64,000 nt of DNA from Brevundimonas intermedia (GCF_027922165.1 NZ_BSFD01000005.1:106938-170937); one strand, 5' to 3'. Counted from the first letter of the stretch, positions 36,047 to 45,442 are shown. The notes: generated by a model not told the origin, from the sequence alone. Made by a program: numbers and translations.

Positions 36047-37999
36047 CTAAGGCCGTCCCACCAGTTGATCGACCGAACCGCTGGTGACCGGGTGATACAG
36101 CGGCCGCGCCTCGGCGTAGATGCGGCGGGCGATGGGGCGGCCCCAGTCGCCCTCGTTCCACAGGGTCTGGAACAGGGGCAGGACGAATTTGCGCCGTCCC
36201 TGGCTGGTCAGGAATTTCTCCGCCGTGGCGACCGAGGGCTGATAGCGGTGGGCCAGGGCGATCTGCAGCCAGGCGAAGGTCAGTTCGCTGTTGCCCTCGT
36301 TCGCCAGATTCAGGATGCGCTCCAGATCGGCCAGTTGGGCGGCGGTCAGCCAGTCGGCGCCGGCGGCCAGGCCTTCGGGACGCCAGCCCAGGAAACGCTG
36401 GCGCTGCTGGGTATTCCACTCCGCCCACGGAATGGCCGAGGCTGGTCCCTTGTCCTTGAAGAAGGCGACGGCGGCGGCATCGACCGGCGTGAAGGCGTTT
36501 GAGACCGGGGCCACGGCGTTGGACGGCAGGCCGGGCTGATAGACCCAGGCGTCCAACTGCAGTTCGGATTCCAGAGCCGTGTCGCCCTTCACCAGATGGG
36601 TGCGGATGTCGGCCAGGAACATGGCCGTCGTCATCGGCCGATAGGCGTTGCGGTCGAAATAGCCGCGCAGCCAGGCGTCGAACGTCTCGCGCCCGGCGAT
36701 CCGCTCAATGGTGCGCAGGAAGGCCGAACCCTTGTCATAGGCGATGGTGTTCATGCCGTCGTCGGGGTCGCGGCCGGTCAGGTCCAGATGCAGGCGGGTG
36801 TCGGCGGCGGGCAGGGACTTCAGCTCGTCCTGCAGCCCGTCCCAGCTCAGCACCTGTTCCTGCACCGCCCGGTCATGGCCGTAGATCGACTCCATGATCC
36901 GGTTCTCGAAATAGGTGGTGAAGCCCTCGTTCAGCCAGAAGTCGTTCCAGGTGGCGTTGGTGACCAGATTGCCCGACCAGGAGTGGGCCAGTTCGTGCGC
37001 CACCAGCGAGACCAGCGACTGATCCCCGGCGATGATGGTCGGGGTGGCGAAGGTCAGTTTGGGGTTTTCCATCCCGCCGAACGGGAAGCTGGGCGGCAGG
37101 ACCAGCAGGTCGTAGCGGCCCCAGCGATAGGGGCCGTACAGTTTCTCGGCCGCGTCCACCATTTCGGCGGTCGGCTCCAGCTCCGCGGCGGCGGCGCGCA
37201 GGCGGCTCGGCTCGGTCCAGACGCCGGTGCGTTCGTCGAAAGGCGCGAAGGCGATGTCGCCGACGCCGATGGCGATCAGATAGGGCGGGATCGGATTGTC
37301 CATCCGGAAGCGCCAGGACTTCAGGCCATTTGCGGCGGCTTCGCCCTTTGGCGTCAGCTGGTCGGCGCTCATGACCACGGTCAGGTCGGCCGGGGCGGTG
37401 ATGCGGGCCGAATAGGTTTGGCGAATGCCTGGGCTGTCCTGGGTCGGAACCCAGGTGCGGGTCAGGATGGCCTGGCCCTGGCTGAACAGATAGGGCTTTT
37501 GGCCGCCCGCCGTCTGGGTCGGGCTCAGCCATTGCAGCGCCGCCGCATCGGGACGGGTCGAGTAGCGGACGGTGATCTTGCGCCGCTCATTGGCGGCGAA
37601 GGCCGGGAAATAGACGGTCAGGGGCTGGCCCTTGATGGCGTCATTGTCGCCGACGACATAGCGCAGCGGTTGCCCTGAGGCGTCGCGCACGTCCTGGATG
37701 TCCAGGTTGCGGATGTCCAGGATCACCTCATTGGCGCCGGGGACCGCCAGGATGTCCAGGGTCGCCGTGCCCGACAGGGTCTTGGCGTTGAAGTCGGCGG
37801 CCAGGTCCAGGGCCACGTCGACGACGCGGGCGATCTCGGGCCGGGCGTAGGTATGGCTGTCGACGGCTTCGGGGCCAGGGGCGGGCGCGACGGCGGGCGG
37901 GGTCATCGATGCGCTTCCGGTCGGAGTGGAACAGGCGCTGACCCCCAGGGCGGCGGCGAGGGCGAGGGCGGAGACGAGGCCGAAGGCTTTACGCTTCAT
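36047..37999 (-). CDS. M1 family metallopeptidase (aminopeptidase N-like), lipoprotein
   Basis: Zinc aminopeptidase of 650 aa with a lipoprotein signal peptide (ALALAAALGVSACSTP). It has the substrate motif PFGGMENP and the gluzincin site HELAHSWSGN plus downstream NEGFTTYFE, giving two His and one Glu as Zn ligands and the catalytic Glu. The leukotriene-A4-hydrolase-like C-terminal helical domain follows. Anchored in the envelope, it probably trims peptides in the periplasm. Confidence 0.94.
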   Translation of the reverse strand: MKRKAFGLVSALALAAALGVSACSTPTGSASMTPPAVAPAPGPEAVDSHTYARPEIARVVDVALDLAADFNAKTLSGTATLDILAVPGANEVILDIRNLDIQDVRDASGQPLRYVVGDNDAIKGQPLTVYFPAFAANERRKITVRYSTRPDAAALQWLSPTQTAGGQKPYLFSQGQAILTRTWVPTQDSPGIRQTYSARITAPADLTVVMSADQLTPKGEAAANGLKSWRFRMDNPIPPYLIAIGVGDIAFAPFDERTGVWTEPSRLRAAAAELEPTAEMVDAAEKLYGPYRWGRYDLLVLPPSFPFGGMENPKLTFATPTIIAGDQSLVSLVAHELAHSWSGNLVTNATWNDFWLNEGFTTYFENRIMESIYGHDRAVQEQVLSWDGLQDELKSLPAADTRLHLDLTGRDPDDGMNTIAYDKGSAFLRTIERIAGRETFDAWLRGYFDRNAYRPMTTAMFLADIRTHLVKGDTALESELQLDAWVYQPGLPSNAVAPVSNAFTPVDAAAVAFFKDKGPASAIPWAEWNTQQRQRFLGWRPEGLAAGADWLTAAQLADLERILNLANEGNSELTFAWLQIALAHRYQPSVATAEKFLTSQGRRKFVLPLFQTLWNEGDWGRPIARRIYAEARPLYHPVTSGSVDQLVGRP

Positions 38000-38085
38000 C
38001 GAGGCATTCCGGGGCTGACCTTAAGGATTGGCCGGAGAACGCGCGGAAACGGAAAAAAGATCAAGCCTCGTCGATCGTTCTCAAA

Positions 38086-39336
38086 TCAGTGCGCGGCCGG
38101 CGCCGGGGCGTGGTGGGCGCGGAACAGTCGGCCTCGTTCGGCGAACAGGACCCAGGCCAGGGCGATCAGGCCGAAGACGGTGAAGCCAAGCACCATGGGG
38201 ACCGTCGTGCCGTTGAACTGCTGCCCTACGGCGAAGCCCAGCAGCGAGCCGAAGATGGTGGAGATGAAGCCCTGGATCGAGGCGGCGGTGCCGGCGATAC
38301 GGCCCATGGTCTCCATCGCCATGGCGCCGAAATTCCCGGCGATCAGACCGAAACAGAACATGGTCAGGGTCTGAAGGATCGCAAAGGTCCAGAGGGTCTC
38401 GTGACCGCTGAGGGCCACCACCGCGTGGATCGCCGAAATGCCGGTGAAGCCGATCAGGGCGGTGTGCGAGATCTTCCGCGACCCCAGTTTCACCACCAGC
38501 CGGGCATTGACGATGGAGGCCACGGCGATGCCGCCGGCGATCAGGGCGAAGACGGCGGGGAAGACGGCTTCGGCGTCAAAGACGTCGGCGAAGATCTGCT
38601 GCGACGAGTTGATGAAGCCGAACAGGGCGCCGGTGATGGCCGTCATGGCCAGGGTGTAGCCCATGGCGGTGCGGTCGGTCAGGGCCGTCTTGTAGGCCGA
38701 GGTCAGCCGCTTCACCTGGATCGGCAAGCGATCCTCGGGCTTCAGCGTCTCGGGCAGGCGCAGGAAGGCCCAGACGCTGAGCGCCACCCCGACCAGGCCC
38801 AGGGCTGCGAAGATCCAGCGCCACGGCCCGACCAGCATGATCAGCTGGCCGATGGACGGCGCCAGGATGGGCACGCCCAGGAAGACCAGGAAGCTGAAGG
38901 ACATGACGCGGGCCATGGTGCGGCCCTCATAGCGGTCGCGCACGATGGAGACGGCCAGGACGCGGGTGCAAGCGCTGCCCAGCCCCTGGCCGATCCGGGC
39001 CAGGATCAGCATGTCGAAGGTTGGCGCGAGCGTCGCCAGCAGGCTGAACACCACATAGACGCCGACGCCGAACAGCAGGACGGACTTGCGTCCGAACCGA
39101 TCCGCCAGGGGGCCGTAAATGAGCTGGGCGCCGCCGAAGCCGAGCAGATAGGCGGTCACCACCCACTGACGGCTGTTCTCATTGGCCACGCCCAGGTCTT
39201 CGCCGATGTGCGGCAGGGCCGGCAGCATGGAGTCGATGGCCAGGGCGTTCAGCGCCATCATCAGGGCGATGAGACAGACGAACTCGACGAAGCCGAGCTC
39301 CTTCTTGGCGGGCGCTGAGGCGAGGGAAGAAGACAT
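38086..39336 (-). CDS. Multidrug MFS transporter, Bcr/CflA type
   Basis: Drug:H+ antiporter of about 12 transmembrane helices, 416 aa. Motifs: LAIDSMLPALPHIGEDLG at the first periplasmic loop, GPLADRFGRKSVLL (MFS motif A), and RIGQGLGSACTRVLAVSIVRDRYEG (family-specific loop), all matching the Bcr/CflA subfamily. The ATG at 39336 (MSSSLAS) is chosen over one 39 bp upstream. Divergent from amn. Confidence 0.92.
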   Translation of the reverse strand: MSSSLASAPAKKELGFVEFVCLIALMMALNALAIDSMLPALPHIGEDLGVANENSRQWVVTAYLLGFGGAQLIYGPLADRFGRKSVLLFGVGVYVVFSLLATLAPTFDMLILARIGQGLGSACTRVLAVSIVRDRYEGRTMARVMSFSFLVFLGVPILAPSIGQLIMLVGPWRWIFAALGLVGVALSVWAFLRLPETLKPEDRLPIQVKRLTSAYKTALTDRTAMGYTLAMTAITGALFGFINSSQQIFADVFDAEAVFPAVFALIAGGIAVASIVNARLVVKLGSRKISHTALIGFTGISAIHAVVALSGHETLWTFAILQTLTMFCFGLIAGNFGAMAMETMGRIAGTAASIQGFISTIFGSLLGFAVGQQFNGTTVPMVLGFTVFGLIALAWVLFAERGRLFRAHHAPAPAAH

Positions 39337-39464
39337 TCGGGCCAGATGCGCCGTCAGGCCCCGATCCGCAACCATGCGCCTGTCATAAATTGCTGCAACG
39401 CAGCGAAATCGAGGTTGACCGCCGGGCGCCTCGCCAAAGCCAAGAAGCTTCGCTAGAGGAAGTC

Positions 39465-40910
39465 ATGACAGAACAGATGACAGCACAGGCGGCGCTGGAC
39501 CGCCTCGAAACCCTCTACACCCAATCCGTGACCAACCTGCGCGACGCCGTGCGGGATTTCGTCAACACCGGCGCGCGGCCCGACCCGCTGAAACGCGCCG
39601 AAGGGGTGTTCGCCTATCCCGAACTTCGCATCCGTTGGGACGGGGATCGCCCCCAGGACCTGGAGCCGCGCGCCTATGCCCGGCTGTCGAAACAGGGGAC
39701 TTACGCCACCACCGTCACCCGGCCGGACCTGTTCCGCCCCTATCTGACCGAACAGCTGGGCCTGCTGGAGCAGGAATATAATGCGACCTTCGAGGTCGGG
39801 ATCTCGCGCCAGGAAATCCCCTTTCCCTATGTGACCGACGGACTGGAGGTGGCGCTGGACCGGTCGATGACGGCGGCCCTGGCGCGCTGGTTCCCGACCA
39901 CGGACCTGGCCCATATCGGCGACGAGATCGCCGACGGCCTGTTCGACATGGGCGGCGACTTCCCCCTGTCGCATTTCGATGGCTTGCGGACCGACTTCTC
40001 GCTGGCGCGGCTGCGTCACTACACCGGCACGCCGGTGGACGACGTCCAGTCCTATGTCCTGTTCACCAACTATAATCGCTACGTCGACGAGTTCGTGCGC
40101 TGGGCCATCGAACAGCTTCAGACGCCGGGCACGCCCTATGAGACCCTGTCCTGCGCGGGCGGCGTCGTCATCACGCGCGAGACGGCCAACCCCGAGGCGG
40201 CGATCAGCGACACGGCCTGGAAGAAGCACCAGATGCCGGCCTATCACCTGACCGCGCCGGGTCATAAGGGCGTGACCCTGGTCAATATCGGGGTCGGTCC
40301 GTCCAACGCCAAGACGATCACCGACCACCTCGCCGTCACCCGTCCGCATGTCTGGCTGATGATCGGTCACTGCGGGGGCTTACGCGCCAGCCAGACCATC
40401 GGCGACTATGTCCTGGCCCACGCCTATCTGCGCGATGACCATGTGCTGGACGCGGTCCTTCCGCCGGACATCCCCATCCCGTCCATCGCCGAGGTGCAGC
40501 GCGCCCTGTATGACGCCACCAAGTCGGTCAGCGGCATGCCGGGCGACGAGGTCAAGCTGCGCCTGCGCACCGGCACGGTCGTCACCACCGACGACCGGAA
40601 CTGGGAGCTGCGCTATTCCAAGTCGGCCCTGCGCTTCAACCAGAGCCGCGCCGTCGCCATCGACATGGAAAGCGCCACCATCGCCGCCCAGGGCTATCGG
40701 TTCCGCGTCCCCTACGGCACCCTGTTGTGCGTCTCGGACAAGCCCCTGCACGGCGAGATCAAACTGCCGGGCCAGGCCAACCGATTCTACGAAGGCTCGA
40801 TCTCGGAGCATTTGCAGATCGGCATCCAGGCGGTGGACCTGATGCGGAACGAGGGCTCGCGCCTGCACTCCCGCAAACTGCGCGCCTTCGACGAGCCGCC
40901 GTTCAGGTGA
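39465..40910 (+). CDS. amn: AMP nucleosidase
   Basis: Hydrolyses AMP to adenine and ribose 5-phosphate, controlling adenylate pools. The product of 481 aa matches the family size. It has an N-terminal AMN-specific domain (RIRWDGDRPQDLEPRAYARLS; ATFEVGISRQEIPFPYV) and a C-terminal nucleoside-phosphorylase-like domain with MIGHCGGLRASQTIGDYVLAHAY and AIDMESATIAAQGYRFRVPYG. ATG 39465 with GAGGAAGTC upstream gives MTEQMTAQAALDRLETLY. Confidence 0.95.
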   Translation: MTEQMTAQAALDRLETLYTQSVTNLRDAVRDFVNTGARPDPLKRAEGVFAYPELRIRWDGDRPQDLEPRAYARLSKQGTYATTVTRPDLFRPYLTEQLGLLEQEYNATFEVGISRQEIPFPYVTDGLEVALDRSMTAALARWFPTTDLAHIGDEIADGLFDMGGDFPLSHFDGLRTDFSLARLRHYTGTPVDDVQSYVLFTNYNRYVDEFVRWAIEQLQTPGTPYETLSCAGGVVITRETANPEAAISDTAWKKHQMPAYHLTAPGHKGVTLVNIGVGPSNAKTITDHLAVTRPHVWLMIGHCGGLRASQTIGDYVLAHAYLRDDHVLDAVLPPDIPIPSIAEVQRALYDATKSVSGMPGDEVKLRLRTGTVVTTDDRNWELRYSKSALRFNQSRAVAIDMESATIAAQGYRFRVPYGTLLCVSDKPLHGEIKLPGQANRFYEGSISEHLQIGIQAVDLMRNEGSRLHSRKLRAFDEPPFR

Positions 40911-40981
40911 TCGCCGCACGTCTCCTTGGCCTTGAGGGTCGTCGGGGATCTGGGGCGAGGAGCCGACGGCGATTCCGCTCT

Positions 40982-41156
40982 TCTTTCGTCATTCCGGGCG
41001 CAGCGTAGCGTAGACCCGGAACCCAGCGGCGCCGAAGGCGAAATCCATCCGCAGCACATTGTTTGTAGATCGCGTCCGCGACAGTTTCGCGCTCTCGCGC
41101 GCCGCTGGGTTCCGGGTCTTCGGGCCAAGCGGCCCTTCGCCCGGAATGACGAAAGA
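40982..41156. repeat. Nested palindromic element, family B copy 2 (inverted)
   Basis: 175 bp with perfect 19-bp terminal inverted repeats (40982-41000 and 41138-41156) and perfect inner 21-bp repeats (41012-41032 and 41099-41119). The centre reads as the reverse complement of the family B copy 1 centre with scattered changes, so the whole unit is inserted in the opposite orientation. The intergenic stretch 40911-41313 around it holds no gene; it also contains the palindrome at 41251. Confidence 0.9.
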
Positions 41157-41250
41157 GAAGGCGTTGCGCGCACAATGACGCTCCCCGCCTTGTGGGAAGA
41201 GGGATCGCCGCGCCGCATCCCCCAATTTGGAGTGTTTCGGTTCTGAAAAA

Positions 41251-41271
41251 GCACTTTACAGCATAAAGCGC
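41251..41271. promoter_or_regulatory. Palindrome upstream of the membrane-protein/regulator pair
   Basis: GCACTTTA-CAGCA-TAAAGCGC is a near-perfect inverted repeat 43 bp before the start at 41314, in a locally AT-rich stretch. It is a good candidate operator for the winged-helix protein encoded two genes downstream (autoregulation). Confidence 0.45.
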
Positions 41272-41313
41272 ATTGTGCATCCTGTGATCATCGGATTTCA
41301 GGAGGAGGGCGCC

Positions 41314-41937
41314 ATGACGCGCGACACACAGACTATTCAGGATGACATCGCCTATATGCGGGCCCTGGCCCAGGAGGGACGCCACGCGCCCTTGCTGGCG
41401 GGGCCGATTCTCGTGTCCGCCGCCGTCATTTTCGGCGGGGCCAATCTGGGGCAATGGGCGCTGTTGACCGGCGTGATCGACGCCGGCCCCTGGGCGCCGG
41501 TCTGGCTGTGGATCGGGGCCGGCCTTGTCTTCGGCGCGGCCCTGGCGGTTCTGATTGGTCGGATGAAGGGCAAGCCGGGCTTCAACTCCTCGGGCAATCG
41601 CGCCGTAGGCGCGGCCTGGACGGCGGTGGGGTACGGTATCTTCGCCACCTGGTTGGGTCTGATGGCCATGGGGCTGAAGACCGGCGACTGGTCGGCCATG
41701 ATGGCCATGCCTACCGTGGTCTTCGTGGCTTATGGCTCGGCCTGGATCATCGGCGGGACGATGACGAACACGCGCTGGATGACCCTGACAGGGCTCGGGT
41801 CCTATGTCGGAGCGGTGGCTATGGGCTGGTTCGCGGGTGACATGGCCGTGTACCTGGTCTTCACGCTGGTGATCTTCGCCGTCGCCCTGGTGCCCGGCCT
41901 GATCCTGATGCGGCAGGAACCGTCGGAGATCGTCTAA
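41314..41937 (+). CDS. Multi-pass membrane protein coupled to a winged-helix regulator
   Basis: Protein of 207 aa with about six hydrophobic segments after a short polar N-terminus (IQDDIAYMRALAQEGRHAPLL). No named family. The start has a strong ribosome site (AGGAGGAGGG) and ATG 41314. The stop overlaps the regulator start (TAATG). The pairing of a small membrane protein with a PF13601-type regulator is a recurring arrangement in alphaproteobacteria, but the function is unknown. Confidence 0.75.
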   Translation: MTRDTQTIQDDIAYMRALAQEGRHAPLLAGPILVSAAVIFGGANLGQWALLTGVIDAGPWAPVWLWIGAGLVFGAALAVLIGRMKGKPGFNSSGNRAVGAAWTAVGYGIFATWLGLMAMGLKTGDWSAMMAMPTVVFVAYGSAWIIGGTMTNTRWMTLTGLGSYVGAVAMGWFAGDMAVYLVFTLVIFAVALVPGLILMRQEPSEIV

Positions 41938-42239
41938 TGGCGGACGACTTCGATATCAGCCGCATCGACGAGGTGATTCACGGGCGGATCCGGCTGGGCA
42001 TCATGGCCTATCTGTCCGGGGCCGAGGCGGCGGATTTCAATACGCTGAAGGCCCGGTTGCAGACGACCGACGGCAATCTGTCGGTCCATCTGCGAAAGCT
42101 GGAGGAGGCGGGCTTCGTCGCCGTGACAAAGAGTTTCGTCGGTCGCAAGCCCCTGACTGAAGCGTCTCTGACCGAGGAAGGTCGCGCTGCCTTCGTCGCC
42201 TATCTGGACGCCATGGCGGGGCTTCTTCCCGCGCGCTAG
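41937..42239 (+). CDS. Winged-helix transcriptional regulator (100 aa)
   Basis: Compact DNA-binding protein: DEVIHGRIRLGIMAYLSGA, FNTLKARLQTTDGNLSVHLR (recognition helix) and KLEEAGFVAVTKSFVGRKPLTEASLTEEG (wing), matching the winged-helix DNA-binding domain family related to MarR/ArsR. It lacks a ligand domain. Translationally coupled to the membrane protein; probably represses the pair from the palindrome at 41251. Confidence 0.88.
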   Translation: MADDFDISRIDEVIHGRIRLGIMAYLSGAEAADFNTLKARLQTTDGNLSVHLRKLEEAGFVAVTKSFVGRKPLTEASLTEEGRAAFVAYLDAMAGLLPAR

Positions 42240-42248
42240 AAGACGGGC

Positions 42249-43028
42249 ATGAGCGACCGTCTCCACGCCTTCGAAGCCATCGACAACTTCCGCGACTATG
42301 GCGACTACGCCTCGGCGGCCGGGCGACGCGTGCGTCCCGGCCGCCTGTTGCGTTCGGCCCATCACGCCCGCGCCAGCGACGCCGATCTGGAGCGGCTGAA
42401 GGGGTTGAACCTGGGGGTGGTGGTCGATCTGCGCCGGCCGGGCGAGCGGCGGGACCAGCCGTCGCGACGCCACGACGGTTTTGACGCCCTGGTGATCGAG
42501 GGCGGGATCGACGACGGGGCGGAGGCGCCGCACATCACCTTTCTGAAGACGGCGGACCTGACGCCGGATTCGGGCCGGCGGTTCATGACGCAGACCTATC
42601 GGTCCCTGCCGTTCGACGCCTCGCACATCGATGTCTTCGGCCGCTACTTCCAGGCATTAGGCGATCAGGACCGGCCGGTCCTGATCCATTGCGCGGCGGG
42701 CAAGGACCGGACCGGTTTCCTCGCCGCCCTGACCCATCATCTGCTGGGCGTACACCGCGACGATCTGGTCGAGGATTATCTGCTGACCAACACCGCCGTC
42801 GATCTGGCCGGCCGCGCCCCCTCCATCGCGCGGCAGCTGCACAAGATGACCGGCCGCGTCGCCTCCGACGACGCGGTGGTGGCCTTCCTCGGCGTCGAGC
42901 CTGCCTATCTCGAAGCGGCCTTCGCCGAGGTCGAGGCGCGGCATGGCTCGCTGGACGCCTATCTGGATCAGGCTCTGGGCGTCGACGCCGCGCTGCGGGC
43001 GCGGATCGAGGCGCGGCTGTCGGCGTGA
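42249..43028 (+). CDS. Tyrosine-protein phosphatase (dual-specificity-like)
   Basis: Cysteine phosphatase of 259 aa with the P-loop IHCAAGKDRTGF (nucleophile Cys148, Arg154) and an N-terminal FRDYGDYASAAGRRVRPGRLLRSA opening typical of bacterial tyrosine/lipid phosphatases of the Y_phosphatase3 family. Cytosolic, no signal. The stop overlaps the GTG start of pabB. Substrate unknown (phosphotyrosine or phosphoinositide). Confidence 0.9.
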   Translation: MSDRLHAFEAIDNFRDYGDYASAAGRRVRPGRLLRSAHHARASDADLERLKGLNLGVVVDLRRPGERRDQPSRRHDGFDALVIEGGIDDGAEAPHITFLKTADLTPDSGRRFMTQTYRSLPFDASHIDVFGRYFQALGDQDRPVLIHCAAGKDRTGFLAALTHHLLGVHRDDLVEDYLLTNTAVDLAGRAPSIARQLHKMTGRVASDDAVVAFLGVEPAYLEAAFAEVEARHGSLDAYLDQALGVDAALRARIEARLSA

Positions 43029-44326
43029 CTGACGGTCTGACCCATGTCGTCGTCCACGATCATCCGTGGACGGATCCTCTGGCGGCGGCGGCCGGGATGG
43101 GCGGGGCGGACGGCGCCCTGGCCCTGCTGTCTGACGGCGGACCGGAAGGGCGCTGGTCCCATGTGGCGACGGCGCCGGACCGGGTTCACTTGGGCGCGCT
43201 CGAGGCCGACCTGTTCGCCCCCTTGCGCGACCCAGCCTGGGGCGCAGGGACGGTCGGGCTGGCCGCTTATGACGCCGGCGCGCGTCAAGCGACGGGGGAA
43301 CGGCCGGTGCTCTGGCCCGATCTTATCCTGGCCCGTTATCCGGCCCTGCTGAGTTTCGACCATCATCAGGGCCGCGTCCGCGCCGTCGGTCGAGGGCGCG
43401 GCCTGGCCGAGGCCGCCGTCGCCGCGGACCGCGCCGCCGGCTGGCTAGCCGCCGCCCGTCCGCCCGCCTCGCCCGAAGCGCCGGCGGAGGCCTTCACCCC
43501 CGAGGCGGAGGACCAGGCCTATTGCGACGGCGTCGCCCAGGTCGTGGCCCGGATCGGAGCCGGCGAGCTGTTTCAGGCCAATATCGCCCGCGCCTGGGGC
43601 GGCGCCCTTAAGCCCGAGGCCGATCCGTTCGACGTCTTTCTGCGACTGCAACAGGGGCGGGCCTCGCCCTATGGCGCCTTCTGGCGGATCGGCGACCGGG
43701 CCCTGGTGTCCAATTCCCCCGAACTGTTCCTGGCCTTTGACGGCGAGACCCGCCGCATCGAGGCGCGGCCGATCAAGGGCACGCGCGCCCGTTCAGTCGA
43801 TCCAGTCGAGGACGCGGCCCTGGCCGCCGCGCTTCAGGCCAGCGCCAAGGATCGGGCTGAAAACCTGATGATCGTCGATCTGATGCGCAACGACCTGGCC
43901 CGCGCCTCGCGCTTCGGCTCGGTGGCGGTCGAGCGACTATTTGCGATCGAGAGCCACCCCACCGTCCATCATCTGGTCTCGACCGTGGTCGGTCGCGCCG
44001 AGCCGGGGGTGACGCCGGCCGACCTGCTGGACGCGACCTTCCCACCCGGCTCGATCACCGGCGCGCCCAAGCATCAGGCCATGAAGGTCATCGCCGATCT
44101 GGAGCCGCCGCGCGGCGCCTGGTGCGGATCGCTGTTCATTCTGGAAGAGGGCGGCGGCCTGACCGCCTCTGTGCTGATCCGCACCGCGTCGTTCGAGCGA
44201 CGCGACGGCGGCTGGACCTATCGCACCCTGGCCGGGGCGGGGATTGTCGCCGACAGCGATCCCCAGGCGGAATTGGCCGAGACCGAGGTGAAGATATCCG
44301 CCCTGCGGCACGCCCTTGTCGGTTGA
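43025..44326 (+). CDS. pabB: Aminodeoxychorismate synthase component I
   Basis: Chorismate-using enzyme that, with the glutaminase PabA, makes 4-amino-4-deoxychorismate for folate. The product of 433 aa shows the PabB-diagnostic RPIKGTRAR with Lys251 (anthranilate synthase has Ala there), QANIARAWGG, ENLMIVDLMRNDLAR and FPPGSITGAPK. GTG start at 43025 inside the stop of the phosphatase gene (GTGA overlap) implies coupling. The pabA and pabC genes are not in the window. Confidence 0.93.
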   Translation: MTDGLTHVVVHDHPWTDPLAAAAGMGGADGALALLSDGGPEGRWSHVATAPDRVHLGALEADLFAPLRDPAWGAGTVGLAAYDAGARQATGERPVLWPDLILARYPALLSFDHHQGRVRAVGRGRGLAEAAVAADRAAGWLAAARPPASPEAPAEAFTPEAEDQAYCDGVAQVVARIGAGELFQANIARAWGGALKPEADPFDVFLRLQQGRASPYGAFWRIGDRALVSNSPELFLAFDGETRRIEARPIKGTRARSVDPVEDAALAAALQASAKDRAENLMIVDLMRNDLARASRFGSVAVERLFAIESHPTVHHLVSTVVGRAEPGVTPADLLDATFPPGSITGAPKHQAMKVIADLEPPRGAWCGSLFILEEGGGLTASVLIRTASFERRDGGWTYRTLAGAGIVADSDPQAELAETEVKISALRHALVG

Positions 44327-44339
44327 TCAGGCGGGGTGA

Positions 44340-44897
44340 TCAGCAGGTCGTGCAGGTGATGACGGCGGACCGGCGCGGCTCCAGCAGGGCGCGGCGCTCG
44401 AACCTGAACTCCGGCAGGAACTGCTGGAAGGGCGACGCATAAGTATAGGCCACTTCGGCGATGATCACCGACTCGCCGTTGGCCAGCATGTCGTCGGGCA
44501 CCTTGGCGGCGGCGACGGTCAGATCCCCGGACAGGGCGCCGGTGGTCTTGGAACTGCGGCTCCAGTCCACCTTGTAGCTGGACGCCGACACGCGGGTGAC
44601 GCTGCTGATCCTCTGCTCCAGATCCGTAGAGTTGAAGGGAGCCATGATGCCGGGACCGGCCTCGAATATGCCGTCCACGTCGGTCGCGGTCAGGACGGTG
44701 GACTGCGCAGCCAGATCGGCGACGGCGGCGGCCACGTGATTGGTCCGTCTCAGCGCCATATAGCCCTGACACAGGTCCACCAGCCCGGCGTAGAACAGGA
44801 TCATCACCGGGGCGATCAGGGCGAATTCGACCGCAGACACGCCCCGCTCGTCGCCGGCCAGTCTGCGCAAGAGTTTTCGGATCGAGACCCTAGGCAT
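44340..44897 (-). CDS. TadE/TadG-type pseudopilin (185 aa)
   Basis: Pilus assembly minor pilin-like protein. N-terminal RLAGDERGVSAVEFALIAPVMILFYAGLVDL is the TadE domain (Gly-x-x-Ala-Val-Glu-Phe and hydrophobic helix). A periplasmic globular region follows, ending with a C-terminal VITCTTC motif. It starts 8 bp inside the upstream TadE-like gene and is transcribed away from pilA. Confidence 0.9.
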   Translation of the reverse strand: MPRVSIRKLLRRLAGDERGVSAVEFALIAPVMILFYAGLVDLCQGYMALRRTNHVAAAVADLAAQSTVLTATDVDGIFEAGPGIMAPFNSTDLEQRISSVTRVSASSYKVDWSRSSKTTGALSGDLTVAAAKVPDDMLANGESVIIAEVAYTYASPFQQFLPEFRFERRALLEPRRSAVITCTTC

Positions 44898-45432
44898 TCC
44901 ACGGCTCGTTGCGGAAGGCGGTGGTGGACGAAATGACGACCTCGCCCGCGCCGCCGCTGGCGACGGCCTGGGTCAGAGAAGGGGCGATCATGGGCTGGCG
45001 ATACCAGATCCGCACCAGGATCAGGTCCTGGGCGTCGCCGCCGTCATAACTGTCCTCATCGGGCACGCCGTCGCCGTCTGCGTCAGCGCCCTCGTCTTCG
45101 GCGGCGAAATGGGCGACCACACGGACGTCGACCGTGGTGCGCGCGGCGCAGTCGCTCTGGAATACGCTCATATTGTCGCAGAAGGCCGTCTTGAATTTGG
45201 CGGCGTCGAAGCCCTGCTGCTGGGCCTGCCCCGTGCGGATCAGACGGGTGGCGTCGACCACGGCGTTTTCGGCGACGGCGTCGATCATGAAGACCAGGCC
45301 CAGCTCGAGCAGCGAATACAGCAGCACGAAAAAGGGTACGGCCACCATGGCGAATTCGACCGCAGCCGCGCCCTCGCGCGCCTTGCGGGCGTCGGCGCGG
45401 CGGGGCTGGATCAAGACAGGGTGACGGATCAT
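44890..45432 (-). CDS. TadE-type pseudopilin with Ca-binding-like loop (180 aa)
   Basis: N-terminal REGAAAVEFAMVAVPFFVLLYSLLELGLVFM is the TadE prepilin-like helix with the Glu at +5. Distinctive is an acidic insert at residues 117-127, DADGDGVPDED, which reads like a thrombospondin type-3 or EF-hand calcium loop. Two cysteines (85 and 95) sit before it. ATG 45432 is chosen over a TTG one codon upstream. Second gene of a three-gene minus-strand operon. Confidence 0.88.
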   Translation of the reverse strand: MIRHPVLIQPRRADARKAREGAAAVEFAMVAVPFFVLLYSLLELGLVFMIDAVAENAVVDATRLIRTGQAQQQGFDAAKFKTAFCDNMSVFQSDCAARTTVDVRVVAHFAAEDEGADADGDGVPDEDSYDGGDAQDLILVRIWYRQPMIAPSLTQAVASGGAGEVVISSTTAFRNEPWNA

Positions 45433-45442
45433 CAAGTGGTCT

